Shown here: positions 13,932-21,840 of the stretch, one piece after another
Layout: each line of letters opens with the position of its first letter
Numbering within the stretch: position 1 is the first letter of the stretch
Source: SIG440 sp045591035
GTDB taxonomy: Bacteria; Bacillota; Clostridia; Monoglobales; Monoglobaceae
NCBI GenBank assembly: GCA_045591035.1
Contig: JAZNSG010000062.1
Coordinates: 1 to 26,636 of the forward strand
DNA length: 26,636 nucleotides
Reading direction: 5' to 3'
Position numbers and translations under genes: made by a program
The notes under the pieces: model-generated
Database searches by the model: none
What the model was told of the DNA's origin: nothing
Seen by the model: the letters and a program-made list of their open reading frames with translations, nothing else

Positions 13932-15719
13932 TTAAATTTTCTCCAAAAACTTATATTGTGCCATATAAAGAGAAGCATATCTTCCGCCTTTTTCAAGAAG
14001 TTCCTCATGAGTACCCGCTTCCGCTATATTTTTATCCGCTATGTACATTATCCGCGAACTGTTTTTTATTGTAGACAGACGGTGAGCAATAATGAATGAA
14101 GTCCTTCCTTCCAGAAGTCTCTCAAGCCCTTTTTGAAGAGCAATTTCTGTTTCTGTATCTATGCTCGACGTAGCTTCATCAAGTATCAATATCGCCGGAT
14201 TTGCCAAAAGAGCACGAGCAAAGGCAATAAGCTGTTTCTGCCCCACAGAAAGCGACGAGCCACCCTCTGTTACAGGAGTACTATACCCCTCTGGGAACTC
14301 CATTATAAATTCATGAGCACAAACCGCCTTCGCAGCCTCAACAATTTCTTCATCTGTGGCATCAAGCTTTCCATAACGGATATTGTCAGCAATTGTCCCC
14401 GAAAACAAAAAGCTGTCCTGTAGCATTATTCCCATTTGGGAACGCAAACTGTTGAGAGTTACGTGCTTTATATCCTGTCCGTCAATGGTAATCTTTCCAT
14501 CCTGGATATCGTAAAATCTTGCCAATATATTTATAATTGTAGATTTCCCCGCACCGGTGGGGCCAACAAGAGCAATGCTCTCTCCCGCTTTTACATCAAA
14601 GCTTACGTTTTCAAGTATAACCGGTGAGTCTTCTTCATAGGAAAATGTAACATTTTTAAAAGAAACATCGCCTTTGACAGGCATAAGTTCAACTGCATCA
14701 GGCAAATCCTCAATCACAAGGGGTTCATCAAGCAATTGAAAAATTCTTTCAAGGTAAGCACTGCAATTCACTATTTCATTATAAAAGTTTGTGAGCACAA
14801 TAACCGGGTCCCAAAATCTTCTTACATATGAAGCAAAAGCAATAAGCATACCAACAGAAATAAGATTTGCATTTACTGAATACGCGCCTACATTATATAC
14901 AATAACAAGAATAAGAGCCGAGAGATTTGATACAAATCTGCCGGTTAATCCACCTATAAAAGCAGATCTCATCCAATACCTTTTTGTTTCTCCACACAAA
15001 CCATCAAAAATTTTGGCATTTTCTTCTTCCCTGGCAAAAGATTGTGTTATTTTCATTCCTGAGATACTTTCCTGGATATATGCATTCATATTACTCTGCT
15101 TTGAAGAATACATCTGCCATGCTCTGCGATGATATTTTTTTATAAACGCAATACCTAAAGAGAACACCGGCACACCGGCACAACATATCAATGTAAACTC
15201 TACATTCATAAACAGCATAAATCCAAGTATAACAAGCATTTTAAACACGTTTGTTATCATGTCAAATATACCATTTGAAAGAAGAGATGCAATAGTGTTT
15301 ACATAGTTCACCACTCTCACCAGTATTTTACCGTGAGGTCTTGAGTCAAAAAAACTAAACGGCAGACTCTGTATATGCCGGAAAAGGTCTGACCTTACAT
15401 CCTTTATAATATCCATAGACATAGTGTGAGCAAATACTGCTCTGAATTTCTGGCAAATCAGCACTAAAAGATTTGCCACAACCAAAACACTTGCAAGAAT
15501 GACAAGCAGTTTATAATTCCCCTCAGGCAAACACTTATCAAGCATAACTCCGACAAAGTATGGCGGCAGAAGCTCAAGAAACGCCGTAAAAAACATAAGA
15601 AATGTAACTATAACAATTTCTTTAACATGAGGGGCAACATATTTTTTCAGCATTGAGAAATACGAAAAATTCAGACCTGCCTTCAGTTCTTCGTCTTTGT
15701 CATATCTGTTAACTTTCAC
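13932..15719 (-). CDS. ABC exporter half-transporter, catalytically canonical Walker B
   Basis: This 595-residue half-transporter has six membrane segments (about 30-310) and a C-terminal nucleotide-binding domain. Walker A is GPTGAGKST (386-394), the Q-loop is Q434, Walker B is ILILDE (510-515, catalytic Glu515), and the switch histidine is H546. The signature motif is LSVGQ (490-494) instead of LSGGQ. It begins at a GTG behind AAGGAGGGG, overlapping the end of its partner gene by 11 bases, so the two form one operon and a heterodimer. Such pairs export drugs, lipids or peptides; the substrate is unknown. The operon lies between the amino-sugar operon and the microcompartment operon, with its own promoter and terminator, so it is probably independent of both. 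Confidence 0.93.
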   Translation of the reverse strand: MKVNRYDKDEELKAGLNFSYFSMLKKYVAPHVKEIVIVTFLMFFTAFLELLPPYFVGVMLDKCLPEGNYKLLVILASVLVVANLLVLICQKFRAVFAHTMSMDIIKDVRSDLFRHIQSLPFSFFDSRPHGKILVRVVNYVNTIASLLSNGIFDMITNVFKMLVILGFMLFMNVEFTLICCAGVPVFSLGIAFIKKYHRRAWQMYSSKQSNMNAYIQESISGMKITQSFAREEENAKIFDGLCGETKRYWMRSAFIGGLTGRFVSNLSALILVIVYNVGAYSVNANLISVGMLIAFASYVRRFWDPVIVLTNFYNEIVNCSAYLERIFQLLDEPLVIEDLPDAVELMPVKGDVSFKNVTFSYEEDSPVILENVSFDVKAGESIALVGPTGAGKSTIINILARFYDIQDGKITIDGQDIKHVTLNSLRSQMGIMLQDSFLFSGTIADNIRYGKLDATDEEIVEAAKAVCAHEFIMEFPEGYSTPVTEGGSSLSVGQKQLIAFARALLANPAILILDEATSSIDTETEIALQKGLERLLEGRTSFIIAHRLSTIKNSSRIMYIADKNIAEAGTHEELLEKGGRYASLYMAQYKFLEKI

Positions 15720-17499
15720 GGCTTTCCCCTCCTTTGAAGATACTTTCTCTTACGGGATGGTTGATGTGATAGCTCGGAGCATCATCAAAATCGCCGAATT
15801 GGTGATCAAAAACGCCTTTGTAATAACCATTCAATTTCATAAGCTGATCATGAGTTCCCCATTCAATAAGATTTCCGTGGTTAAGAACAAGTATCAAATC
15901 GGCATTCTTAACAGAAGAAATTCGGTGGGCAATTATTACTTTCGTTTTTATTGTTTCCTTAAGATTTTCCTGAATGCTGTATTCAGTTTCCATATCCAAA
16001 GCCGAGGTTGTATCGTCCAAAATAAGAATAGCAGGATTTTTAAGCAAGGCTCTCGCCAGACAAATACGCTGTCTTTGACCGCCTGAAAGTCCCATTCCTC
16101 TTTCACCAATCATGGTGTCATAGCCCTCGGGCATATCCACAATGAATTCGTGGGCATTTGCAATTTTTGCAACTCTCTCAACATCCTCGTATGTGGCAGT
16201 GGGCGCACCATAGGCTATATTATTTTTTACAGTGTCCGAAAAAAGAAATACATCCTGCATAGCACTTGCCACGTTTTTATGTATTGTTGAAAGGTCAATG
16301 TTTTTCACATTTATGTCATCAATATAAACCGTGCCAAAACTCGGGTCATAAAATCTTGAAATCAAATTTATTATGGTCGATTTCCCTGACCCTGTTGGTC
16401 CGACTATGGCAAGGGTCTGACCTGCTTCAATTGTGAAGTTTATATTCTTCAGGACCCGGTCTCCATTATATGAAAAGGTAACATTTTTAAACTGAATTTT
16501 TCCGTTAATCCCGGTATCTCTTTTTGTTACCTTTCGATTTTTTATCAGGGGCTCCTCGTCCTCAAGATGTCTTATCTTCAAAGAACTTGCACTGAACTGC
16601 TGGAATTGGTTTATGAGGTTTCCCACACTTGACATAGGGCCAACAATACACCAGATACAGCCATTGAATATAGTAAACTCTCCCACAGTCATTTTTTTGC
16701 TCAGAACAAGATATCCGCCAAAAAGCAGAACAACAACATAAACGGCATTCACAAAAAATGTCATTGGCGGACAATATTTTGACCAGGTATAAATGTGCCT
16801 TAAGAAAGACTTCTTGTATTCATCATTTCGTTTTTCAAACTTTTCAATTTCGTAGACTTCTCTCACATAAGCCTTAACAACACGATTGCCCGAAATATTT
16901 TCAGAAACCACAGTATTAAGGTTTGCATTGCTCTCGCGGAGGGCAAGGAAATCAAGCTTTATGGTTCTTGCAAGTTTATAAGCATAAAATCCAATGAACG
17001 GAGCAATTGATATGCACATCAAGGCAAGAGGAACGTTTGACGAAAGCATTATTGAAACGCCTATTAAAATATAAAAAATCTGGTCCACAATGCTTGGGAG
17101 CGTGTTTGCTATCAGAATTCTTATCGCATCAGTATCCATGGTTAGTCTGCTCATTATATCGCCCTTTCGGGTACGGTCAAAATAAGAGCAATCAAGAGTT
17201 TGAAGCTTGTCATAAATAGTGTTCCTTATCTCTTTGATTACCGACTGTGATATATGCTCAACCAGAATATATCTGCTGTAAAAAGTCACATCTTTTACAA
17301 GAACACCCGCCATAGTCAAAAATGAGTAAAAAAATAAGAGACTGGTATCCTTGGCAATTATAACATTGTCAACAATACGTCCCACAACAACAGGTAAAAC
17401 AAACGCACTCACAACTATAAACAAAGTGAGAACAAAAGTCGTTACCATACCCCATCGATATTTTTTTACATATTTCCAAAGCCATTTCAAAGCGTTCAT
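15709..17499 (-). CDS. ABC exporter half-transporter, degenerate Walker B
   Basis: This 596-residue partner half-transporter has six membrane segments in about the first 310 residues. Walker A is GPTGSGKST (367-375), the Q-loop is Q415, the signature is canonical LSGGQ (471-475), and the switch histidine is H525. Walker B is ILILDD (491-496), with Asp496 where catalytic Glu is usual. This is the mirror image of the partner. Pairing its LSGGQ with the partner's Glu515 makes one working site, while its own Walker B pairs with the partner's LSVGQ in a degenerate site, as in TM287/288- or BmrCD-type exporters. The start follows GAGGTG. A 5' promoter and an upstream terminator define it as the first gene of a two-gene operon. 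Confidence 0.93.
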   Translation of the reverse strand: MNALKWLWKYVKKYRWGMVTTFVLTLFIVVSAFVLPVVVGRIVDNVIIAKDTSLLFFYSFLTMAGVLVKDVTFYSRYILVEHISQSVIKEIRNTIYDKLQTLDCSYFDRTRKGDIMSRLTMDTDAIRILIANTLPSIVDQIFYILIGVSIMLSSNVPLALMCISIAPFIGFYAYKLARTIKLDFLALRESNANLNTVVSENISGNRVVKAYVREVYEIEKFEKRNDEYKKSFLRHIYTWSKYCPPMTFFVNAVYVVVLLFGGYLVLSKKMTVGEFTIFNGCIWCIVGPMSSVGNLINQFQQFSASSLKIRHLEDEEPLIKNRKVTKRDTGINGKIQFKNVTFSYNGDRVLKNINFTIEAGQTLAIVGPTGSGKSTIINLISRFYDPSFGTVYIDDINVKNIDLSTIHKNVASAMQDVFLFSDTVKNNIAYGAPTATYEDVERVAKIANAHEFIVDMPEGYDTMIGERGMGLSGGQRQRICLARALLKNPAILILDDTTSALDMETEYSIQENLKETIKTKVIIAHRISSVKNADLILVLNHGNLIEWGTHDQLMKLNGYYKGVFDHQFGDFDDAPSYHINHPVRESIFKGGESRES

Positions 17500-17553
17500 A
17501 ATAACACCTCATTTTAATTTTGGATTTGTAAAATCTTTCATTATTTCCCTAGT

Positions 17554-17582
17554 ATAATAGCACTATTTCATTATTAATACAA
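17554..17582 (-). promoter_or_regulatory. Promoter of the ABC exporter operon
   Basis: On the minus strand TTGTAT (17582-17577) and TATTAT (17559-17554) are 17 bases apart, with TG one base before the -10 box (extended -10). The leader would be about 45 bases. I see no operator dyad over it. Confidence 0.65.
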
Positions 17583-17598
17583 CCCTTTCTCAAAAAAA

Positions 17599-17636
17599 AT
17601 ATTAGACAAAAAACATATATGCTTTTTGTCTAATAT
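17599..17636 (-). terminator. Terminator of the amino-sugar operon
   Basis: Perfect 14-bp arms (17599-17612 and 17623-17636, ATATTAGACAAAAA and its complement) enclose a 10-base loop; the minus strand continues in a run of T. It lies 54 bases after the nagB stop codon and separates this unit from the ABC exporter promoter. Confidence 0.85.
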
Positions 17637-17689
17637 AAATAAATCAAATATTTTGTTTTTACTCGTCTCAAAAGATCGTGTAATCCCTA

Positions 17690-18400
17690 TTAGTTTTCGC
17701 TGTAAATAACGGTCACATCAGGATGAAGCTGAAGAATTGATGCAGGAACCTGTGGGTCTATCTCACCATAGAACGCCTTTTCCAATATATCTTTTTTGTT
17801 CTTTCCGTTAGCTATAAGCAAAATCTTCTTTGCCTGCATAATTGCACCCATACCCATGGTAACAGCCTTACGGGGAACCTCATCCTTTGAAGCAAAGAAT
17901 CTTGAATTTGCTTCAATTGTTGATTCATCAAGAGTAACAACATGTGTTTCCTTTGTAAAAACATCTGCCGGTTCATTAAAACCAATATGCCCATCAAGTC
18001 CAATACCAAGAAGCTGGATATCTGTACCGCCAAGACTTTGAATAAGTTCGTCATAACGTTTGCATTCCGCATCCAAATCTTCTGCACAACCATTGGGTAC
18101 ATTTGTACTCTCCATTGGGATATTTATATGAGAGAACAGGTTGTCGTTCATAAAGTACCGATAGCTCTGGTCATTTGTCTGAGGAAGGCCCTCGTATTCA
18201 TCAAGGTTAACTGTTGTTACCTTTGAAAAATCCACATCGCCATTTTTACAAGCCTCGGCAAGATTTTTGTAAGTGCCTATTGGTGAAGAACCTGTCGCAA
18301 GACCAAGTACGCAATCGGGTTTCAAAATAACCTGTGCTGCAATGATATTTGCCGCCATACGACTAAGCTTTTCATAGCTGTCAACTTTTATAAATTTCAT
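17690..18400 (-). CDS. nagB: Glucosamine-6-phosphate deaminase
   Basis: It interconverts glucosamine-6-phosphate and fructose-6-phosphate plus ammonia in the cytoplasm. The 236 residues carry all the family residues: the phosphate loop GLATGSSPIGTY (33-44), general base D67 in NLDEY, and GIGLDGHIGFNEP (132-144) with D136, H138 and E143, the ring-opening triad. The chain lacks the longer C-terminal allosteric region of the E. coli enzyme, as is usual in Gram-positives. GGAG lies before the ATG. It is the third gene of the operon after the HTH-mutase and the beta-helix acetyltransferase, 25 bases after the latter. In that setting it could run in the synthetic direction to feed the mutase, or degrade excess glucosamine-6-phosphate. 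The family call is firm. Confidence 0.95.
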   Translation of the reverse strand: MKFIKVDSYEKLSRMAANIIAAQVILKPDCVLGLATGSSPIGTYKNLAEACKNGDVDFSKVTTVNLDEYEGLPQTNDQSYRYFMNDNLFSHINIPMESTNVPNGCAEDLDAECKRYDELIQSLGGTDIQLLGIGLDGHIGFNEPADVFTKETHVVTLDESTIEANSRFFASKDEVPRKAVTMGMGAIMQAKKILLIANGKNKKDILEKAFYGEIDPQVPASILQLHPDVTVIYSEN

Positions 18401-18425
18401 TGTAGTTCCTCCATTTTTTAAAGAA

Positions 18426-19103
18426 TCATATTTTAGGTCTCTGTGCTACAATATTGTCCATACTTTTGACAATAGTTCTATCCGGAAAAACGCCACGAAG
18501 GGAATTGAGAGGATAAACTCTGGTATATTGTCCTATTATCGTCCCGGGATTTAAAACACAACTGCATCCCACATCGGCATGGTCACCCAAAAAGCCTCCC
18601 ACCTTTCGCAAACCGGTTTCATACTCCTTTTCCCCATGAATCACCACAGGTTTTCCGTCTGCCTTGAGGTTTGAACAAATTGAACCTGCTCCCATATGAG
18701 CATAATTACCCAGCACAGAATCTCCTATATAATTATAATGCGGAACCTGAACATTGTCAAGCAAAATACAATTTTTTAGCTCTGTTGAGTTCCCTATCAC
18801 GCACTTTTCGCCGGTAATGATGTTTCCTCGCAAATACGCCCCCGGTCTTATTTCGGTACCTTTCCCAATTATGGCCGGGCCCTGTATGACCGCTGTTTTT
18901 GATACAGTTACATTTTCTCCTATCCAAACACCTTTTTCTATTTCCTTAAATCCAAAAAGACCTTTTCCAATAATTTTTTCTATATAATCTTTTATTTTGG
19001 GAAGCATCTCCCAGGGATATTCACATTCTTCAAAAAGAGGAATCAAATAATCCGTTTTGCAATCGAACAGGTCTTTTGTCTTTACCGAACTATTCAACAC
19101 CAT
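18426..19103 (-). CDS. Left-handed beta-helix acyltransferase, GlmU C-domain-like
   Basis: It is probably a glucosamine-1-phosphate N-acetyltransferase or a related sugar-phosphate acyltransferase. I prefer the ATG at 19103 (225 residues) to a TTG four codons earlier; it overlaps the mutase gene by 14 bases and has AAAGGGG very close to it, so coupling is likely. Residues 4-50 form a helical cap (YPWEMLPKIKDYI), and hexapeptide repeats then form a beta-helix. RPGAYLRG, GNSTELKN, PHYNYIGD and GAGSICSN align with the acetyl-transfer residues of GlmU (Arg333, Lys351, His363 and Tyr366, Asn386 in E. coli, from memory). There is no uridylyltransferase domain, so it cannot by itself make UDP-GlcNAc, although such proteins are often labelled as pyrophosphorylases. 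Confidence 0.8.
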   Translation of the reverse strand: MVLNSSVKTKDLFDCKTDYLIPLFEECEYPWEMLPKIKDYIEKIIGKGLFGFKEIEKGVWIGENVTVSKTAVIQGPAIIGKGTEIRPGAYLRGNIITGEKCVIGNSTELKNCILLDNVQVPHYNYIGDSVLGNYAHMGAGSICSNLKADGKPVVIHGEKEYETGLRKVGGFLGDHADVGCSCVLNPGTIIGQYTRVYPLNSLRGVFPDRTIVKSMDNIVAQRPKI

Positions 19104-20709
19104 GACCCCTTTCAATTATTTTATCGCATACCTGATTAGCAAAGCTCAAACAATTTTGCTCAGATTCGCACTCAATCATTACCCTTATCACCGGCTCGGT
19201 TCCGCTTTGACGAAGCAAGACTCTGCCTTTTCCGTCAATAAGTTCTTCTATCTTCTCAACCTCATTCAAAACTTCATCATCATTCATGACCAGCTTTTTG
19301 TCTTTAACTCTGATATTCTTGGTGTATTGAGGATAAAGCTTTACGGGTTCAGCAAGTTTAGACAATGTTGTTTTTTGGTCGCAAACTTCTTCTGCAAGCA
19401 TAACTGCTGTCAAAAGTCCGTCTCCCGTGGTAGCATATTTTTTCAAAATAATATGTCCAGACTGTTCACCGCCAAGACAATAGTCATTTTCCTGCATACA
19501 CTCATAAACAAATCTGTCACCGACAGTGGTTTGAACACACTTTATACCAATCTCATCAAGTGCAGAAATCAAACCGCTGTTTGACATTATTGTAGCAACA
19601 ACTGTATCATCGTTGAGTATTCCCCGTTCTTTGAGTCGCTTTCCAAGAATGTATATGATTGCATCACCATCTACTATCTTTCCGTTCTCGTCAACTGCAA
19701 TGCATCGGTCTGCATCACCATCAAAAGCAAAGCCCAAATCCAGATGTTTTTCTTTGACAAGGCGGCATAAATTTTCAATATGAGTAGAACCGCAATCAGT
19801 GTTTATATTAAGGCCATCAGGCTCTGCACCAACAACGGTTACCTGAGCACCCAATGCACCAAAAAGGGATTTTGCAAGCATCCAGGATGCACCATTCGCA
19901 CAATCCAAACCTATTTTAAGATTTTTATAAGAATGTGATGCAACGGAAATCAAATAACCCAGGTATCTGTTTCGGCCTGAAACATAGTCCACAATACATC
20001 CAATCCGTTCTCTTCGTGCCCAGGGCAAATCATCCCCTGAAACCCCGAATCCACTCACGTCACCATCAATATATGCTTCAATAAGCGCTGTCGTTTCATC
20101 ATCAAGCTTTTCGCCGTAGCGATTTATAACCTTTATTCCATTATCATAAAAAGGATTGTGAGATGCTGTAATCATAATTCCGCAATCAAAACCATCCTGA
20201 CGGGTAACATACGATACACTCGGTGTTGTTGTAACATGAAGCATATATGCATCAGCTCCCGATGCGGTGATACCTGCCACTAAGGAGTATTCAAGCATAT
20301 AGCTTGAACGGCGCGTATCTTTTCCCACTGCTATTTTCGGACGGTAACCCGCTTTTTGACACCCTGAAAGAGGTGACGAAAAGTACCAGCCCAAAAATCT
20401 GCCCACTTTGTAAGCCTGTATCGAGTTGAGGTCAAGATTAGCTTCACCCCTGAATCCATCTGTGCCAAAATACTTATTTGACAGTTTGCCATCAGGGTTT
20501 GAATCTACAGATATTTTTCCCTTCAGCAGTTCATCTGTTGTTATATTAAATAACTCACAAATTTGAATTATTTTATCTATCTGGGGAAGAGCCTGGTCCA
20601 TTTCCCATTTTGATACAGATTGTCTTGAAACTGAAATTTTTTCTGAAAGCTGTTCCTGGGAAAGTCCTGCCGATGTTCGCAAATAAGCAATTTTTTCACC
20701 TATGGTCAT
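19090..20709 (-). CDS. Phosphoglucosamine mutase fused to an N-terminal XRE-type DNA-binding domain
   Basis: This is one 539-residue frame with two complete domains. Residues 3-63 are a helix-turn-helix of the Xre/Cro type (IGEKIAYLRTSAGLSQEQL, SVSRQSVSKWE). After a short linker, residues 79-539 are a full mutase of the GlmM/PGM superfamily: KYFGTDGFRGEA, phospho-serine S183 in ITASHNPF, metal loop DGDADR (330-335), sugar loop GGEQSGH (413-419) and phosphate loop RQSGTEPVIR (500-509). The sugar loop favours amino-sugar substrates. The ATG at 20709 follows AGGTGA; a GTG three codons upstream is the alternative. No start or ribosome-binding site lies before the mutase part, so the two are translated together. 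It heads the operon with the acetyltransferase and nagB. It may be a trigger enzyme that represses or activates in response to bound sugar phosphate; that is inference. Confidence 0.92.
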   Translation of the reverse strand: MTIGEKIAYLRTSAGLSQEQLSEKISVSRQSVSKWEMDQALPQIDKIIQICELFNITTDELLKGKISVDSNPDGKLSNKYFGTDGFRGEANLDLNSIQAYKVGRFLGWYFSSPLSGCQKAGYRPKIAVGKDTRRSSYMLEYSLVAGITASGADAYMLHVTTTPSVSYVTRQDGFDCGIMITASHNPFYDNGIKVINRYGEKLDDETTALIEAYIDGDVSGFGVSGDDLPWARRERIGCIVDYVSGRNRYLGYLISVASHSYKNLKIGLDCANGASWMLAKSLFGALGAQVTVVGAEPDGLNINTDCGSTHIENLCRLVKEKHLDLGFAFDGDADRCIAVDENGKIVDGDAIIYILGKRLKERGILNDDTVVATIMSNSGLISALDEIGIKCVQTTVGDRFVYECMQENDYCLGGEQSGHIILKKYATTGDGLLTAVMLAEEVCDQKTTLSKLAEPVKLYPQYTKNIRVKDKKLVMNDDEVLNEVEKIEELIDGKGRVLLRQSGTEPVIRVMIECESEQNCLSFANQVCDKIIERGHGVE

Positions 20710-20809
20710 AATATTCACCTATCCTTTATAAATAATATTATATGACATCTTTAATGAAATTATATAAGAGTATTTCAAAATATGCAATCAACTTGAAATT
20801 GAATTTTTT

Positions 20810-20824
20810 GCAACTAATAGTTGC
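20810..20824. repeat. 15-bp palindrome in the HTH-mutase leader
   Basis: GCAACTA and TAGTTGC are perfect 7-bp arms around one central base. It lies about 40 bases past the expected transcription start and 100 bases before the start codon. A DNA-binding site for the fused HTH domain is possible; a hairpin is unlikely with a one-base loop. Confidence 0.55.
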
Positions 20825-20839
20825 TAAACGCCCTGATTT

Positions 20840-20867
20840 TTCAAGATAATTTTAGTTTTTTCTTGAA
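20840..20867. promoter_or_regulatory. Candidate operator: inverted TTCAAG/CTTGAA pair
   Basis: TTCAAG (20840-20845) and CTTGAA (20862-20867) are inverted copies with centres 22 bases apart, two helical turns, and they span the expected start and the edge of the -10 box. A third CTTGAA occurs at 20792-20797. This is the kind of spacing a dimeric HTH protein could bridge, and the first gene of the operon encodes one. Confidence 0.4.
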
Positions 20868-20896
20868 TTATATCACAAAAACGCAACTTATTTCAA
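20867..20896 (-). promoter_or_regulatory. Promoter of the HTH-mutase operon
   Basis: On the minus strand TTGAAA (20896-20891) and TATAAT (20872-20867) are 18 bases apart, and TGA directly before TATAAT gives an extended -10. The leader would be about 150 bases, long enough to contain both inverted repeats. Confidence 0.6.
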
Positions 20897-20964
20897 CATA
20901 ATTTTACATAAAGGTTTATTTTTTGAAATAAATTGTTATTCAACTTAATATATTCAAAAATATA

Positions 20965-21001
20965 AAAATAACCACCTGAAATTTTATCAGGCAGTTATTT
21001 T
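20965..21001 (-). terminator. Terminator of the sugar operon
   Basis: AAAATAAC/GTTATTTT and CCTGA/TCAGG arms with an internal 2-base mismatch close a 7-base loop; the minus strand then reads TTATATTTTTG. It lies 18 bases after the stop codon of the divergent NagB-family gene. Confidence 0.75.
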
Positions 21002-21018
21002 GATTAATCTTATCTTAT

Positions 21019-21819
21019 TTAGAAGAGGCCTTCTGCCACATCAGCATACGCACATATAACAGTGTTTGAATGACCTTGGAGCAGTGAAGCAGGGATTTGT
21101 GCCTGCATTTCGTCAAACAATACATGCTTAACTATACCATGTTGCCACGGACGGTTAAGCGCTATGTATATTTCACGAGATTCAAGAATTTGCTTCATTC
21201 CGATAGTGATGCACCATTCGGGCATTCCTCTCAGGTCACCTCTTTGGTATCCGTACGCATTTATAGTTCTTGTCTCTCTTGTTATTTCAAGAACTCTTGT
21301 TCCGAGATTACCAAATTCTTCAGCTGTTATGGGGTCATCTTCCTCTGCAGCTTCATTAAAGGCAAGATGTCCGTTTATACCAAGGCCGCCCATACAAAGG
21401 TCAACACCGCCGAGGTCTTCTATCATCTTGTCGTATTCAGCCTCTTTGCCCGGTTCAGGGAAATGTCTCTGACTTTCAGGCATAACGAGTTCAGGATTAA
21501 CTCTTGAATAGAATTCTGTTTCCATTCTCTTTTTAAAGCTCATAGGATGGTCTTTGTCAATTGACTGTGTGGGAGTGATAAGATATTCATCCATATTGAA
21601 GAAATGAACTCTCTTAAGAGACACATTAAGCTGGTTAATCATTTTTGCCAAAATCGGGTAATGGTCTGTCGGGCCAACAGGCACAATCATAACAGTATCC
21701 TTGTTTGCTGCGTTATTTTTCATAATAACATCAAGCATTTTAAGGGCCATATCAAGATATACATCCCATTCCTTTTCAACAGTTTTAAAGGTAATACCCT
21801 TTCCTACTTTTCTTTCCAT
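21019..21819 (-). CDS. Divergent NagB/6-phosphogluconolactonase-family sugar-phosphate isomerase
   Basis: This 266-residue protein has a NagB-like fold. The ATG at 21819 follows AAAGGTG; a GTG three codons upstream is an alternative. D77 in NMDEYL, the general base of NagB, is kept. GLGINGHLAFNEA (146-158) has Asn149 where NagB has catalytic Asp, while H151 and E156 remain. The usual phosphate loop LATGSSP is replaced by VPVGPTDHYP (47-56). These changes argue against plain glucosamine-6-phosphate deamination and for another substrate or altered chemistry. The genome has a canonical nagB only 2.6 kb away, which supports specialisation. It ends an operon with a sugar kinase and a fused ETF, 21 bases after the ETF gene. 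The product name must stay general. Confidence 0.85.
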   Translation of the reverse strand: MERKVGKGITFKTVEKEWDVYLDMALKMLDVIMKNNAANKDTVMIVPVGPTDHYPILAKMINQLNVSLKRVHFFNMDEYLITPTQSIDKDHPMSFKKRMETEFYSRVNPELVMPESQRHFPEPGKEAEYDKMIEDLGGVDLCMGGLGINGHLAFNEAAEEDDPITAEEFGNLGTRVLEITRETRTINAYGYQRGDLRGMPEWCITIGMKQILESREIYIALNRPWQHGIVKHVLFDEMQAQIPASLLQGHSNTVICAYADVAEGLF

Positions 21820-21840
21820 AAAATACACACCTTTCTGTAT

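Larger units (their letters stand above)
20710..21018. other. Intergenic regulatory region before the HTH-mutase operon
   Basis: This 309-bp AT-rich gap holds, in transcription order, the terminator of the sugar operon (20965-21001), an extended -10 promoter (20867-20896), a long-spaced inverted repeat at the expected start site, a 15-bp palindrome, and a second TATAAT (minus strand, near 20755-20760) 17 bases after TTGCAT. I see no gene. No glmS-ribozyme-like core or other riboswitch is evident to me. Confidence 0.6.

Noticed and set aside
17599..17636. Inverted repeat as an insertion-sequence end or attachment site
   Set aside because: It is a hairpin with a T run directly after an operon, which fits a terminator; no transposase or integrase is present.
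20710..20960. glmS ribozyme or another amino-sugar riboswitch before the HTH-mutase
   Set aside because: I could not find a conserved ribozyme core or a convincing nested stem set; only simple dyads and promoters are visible.
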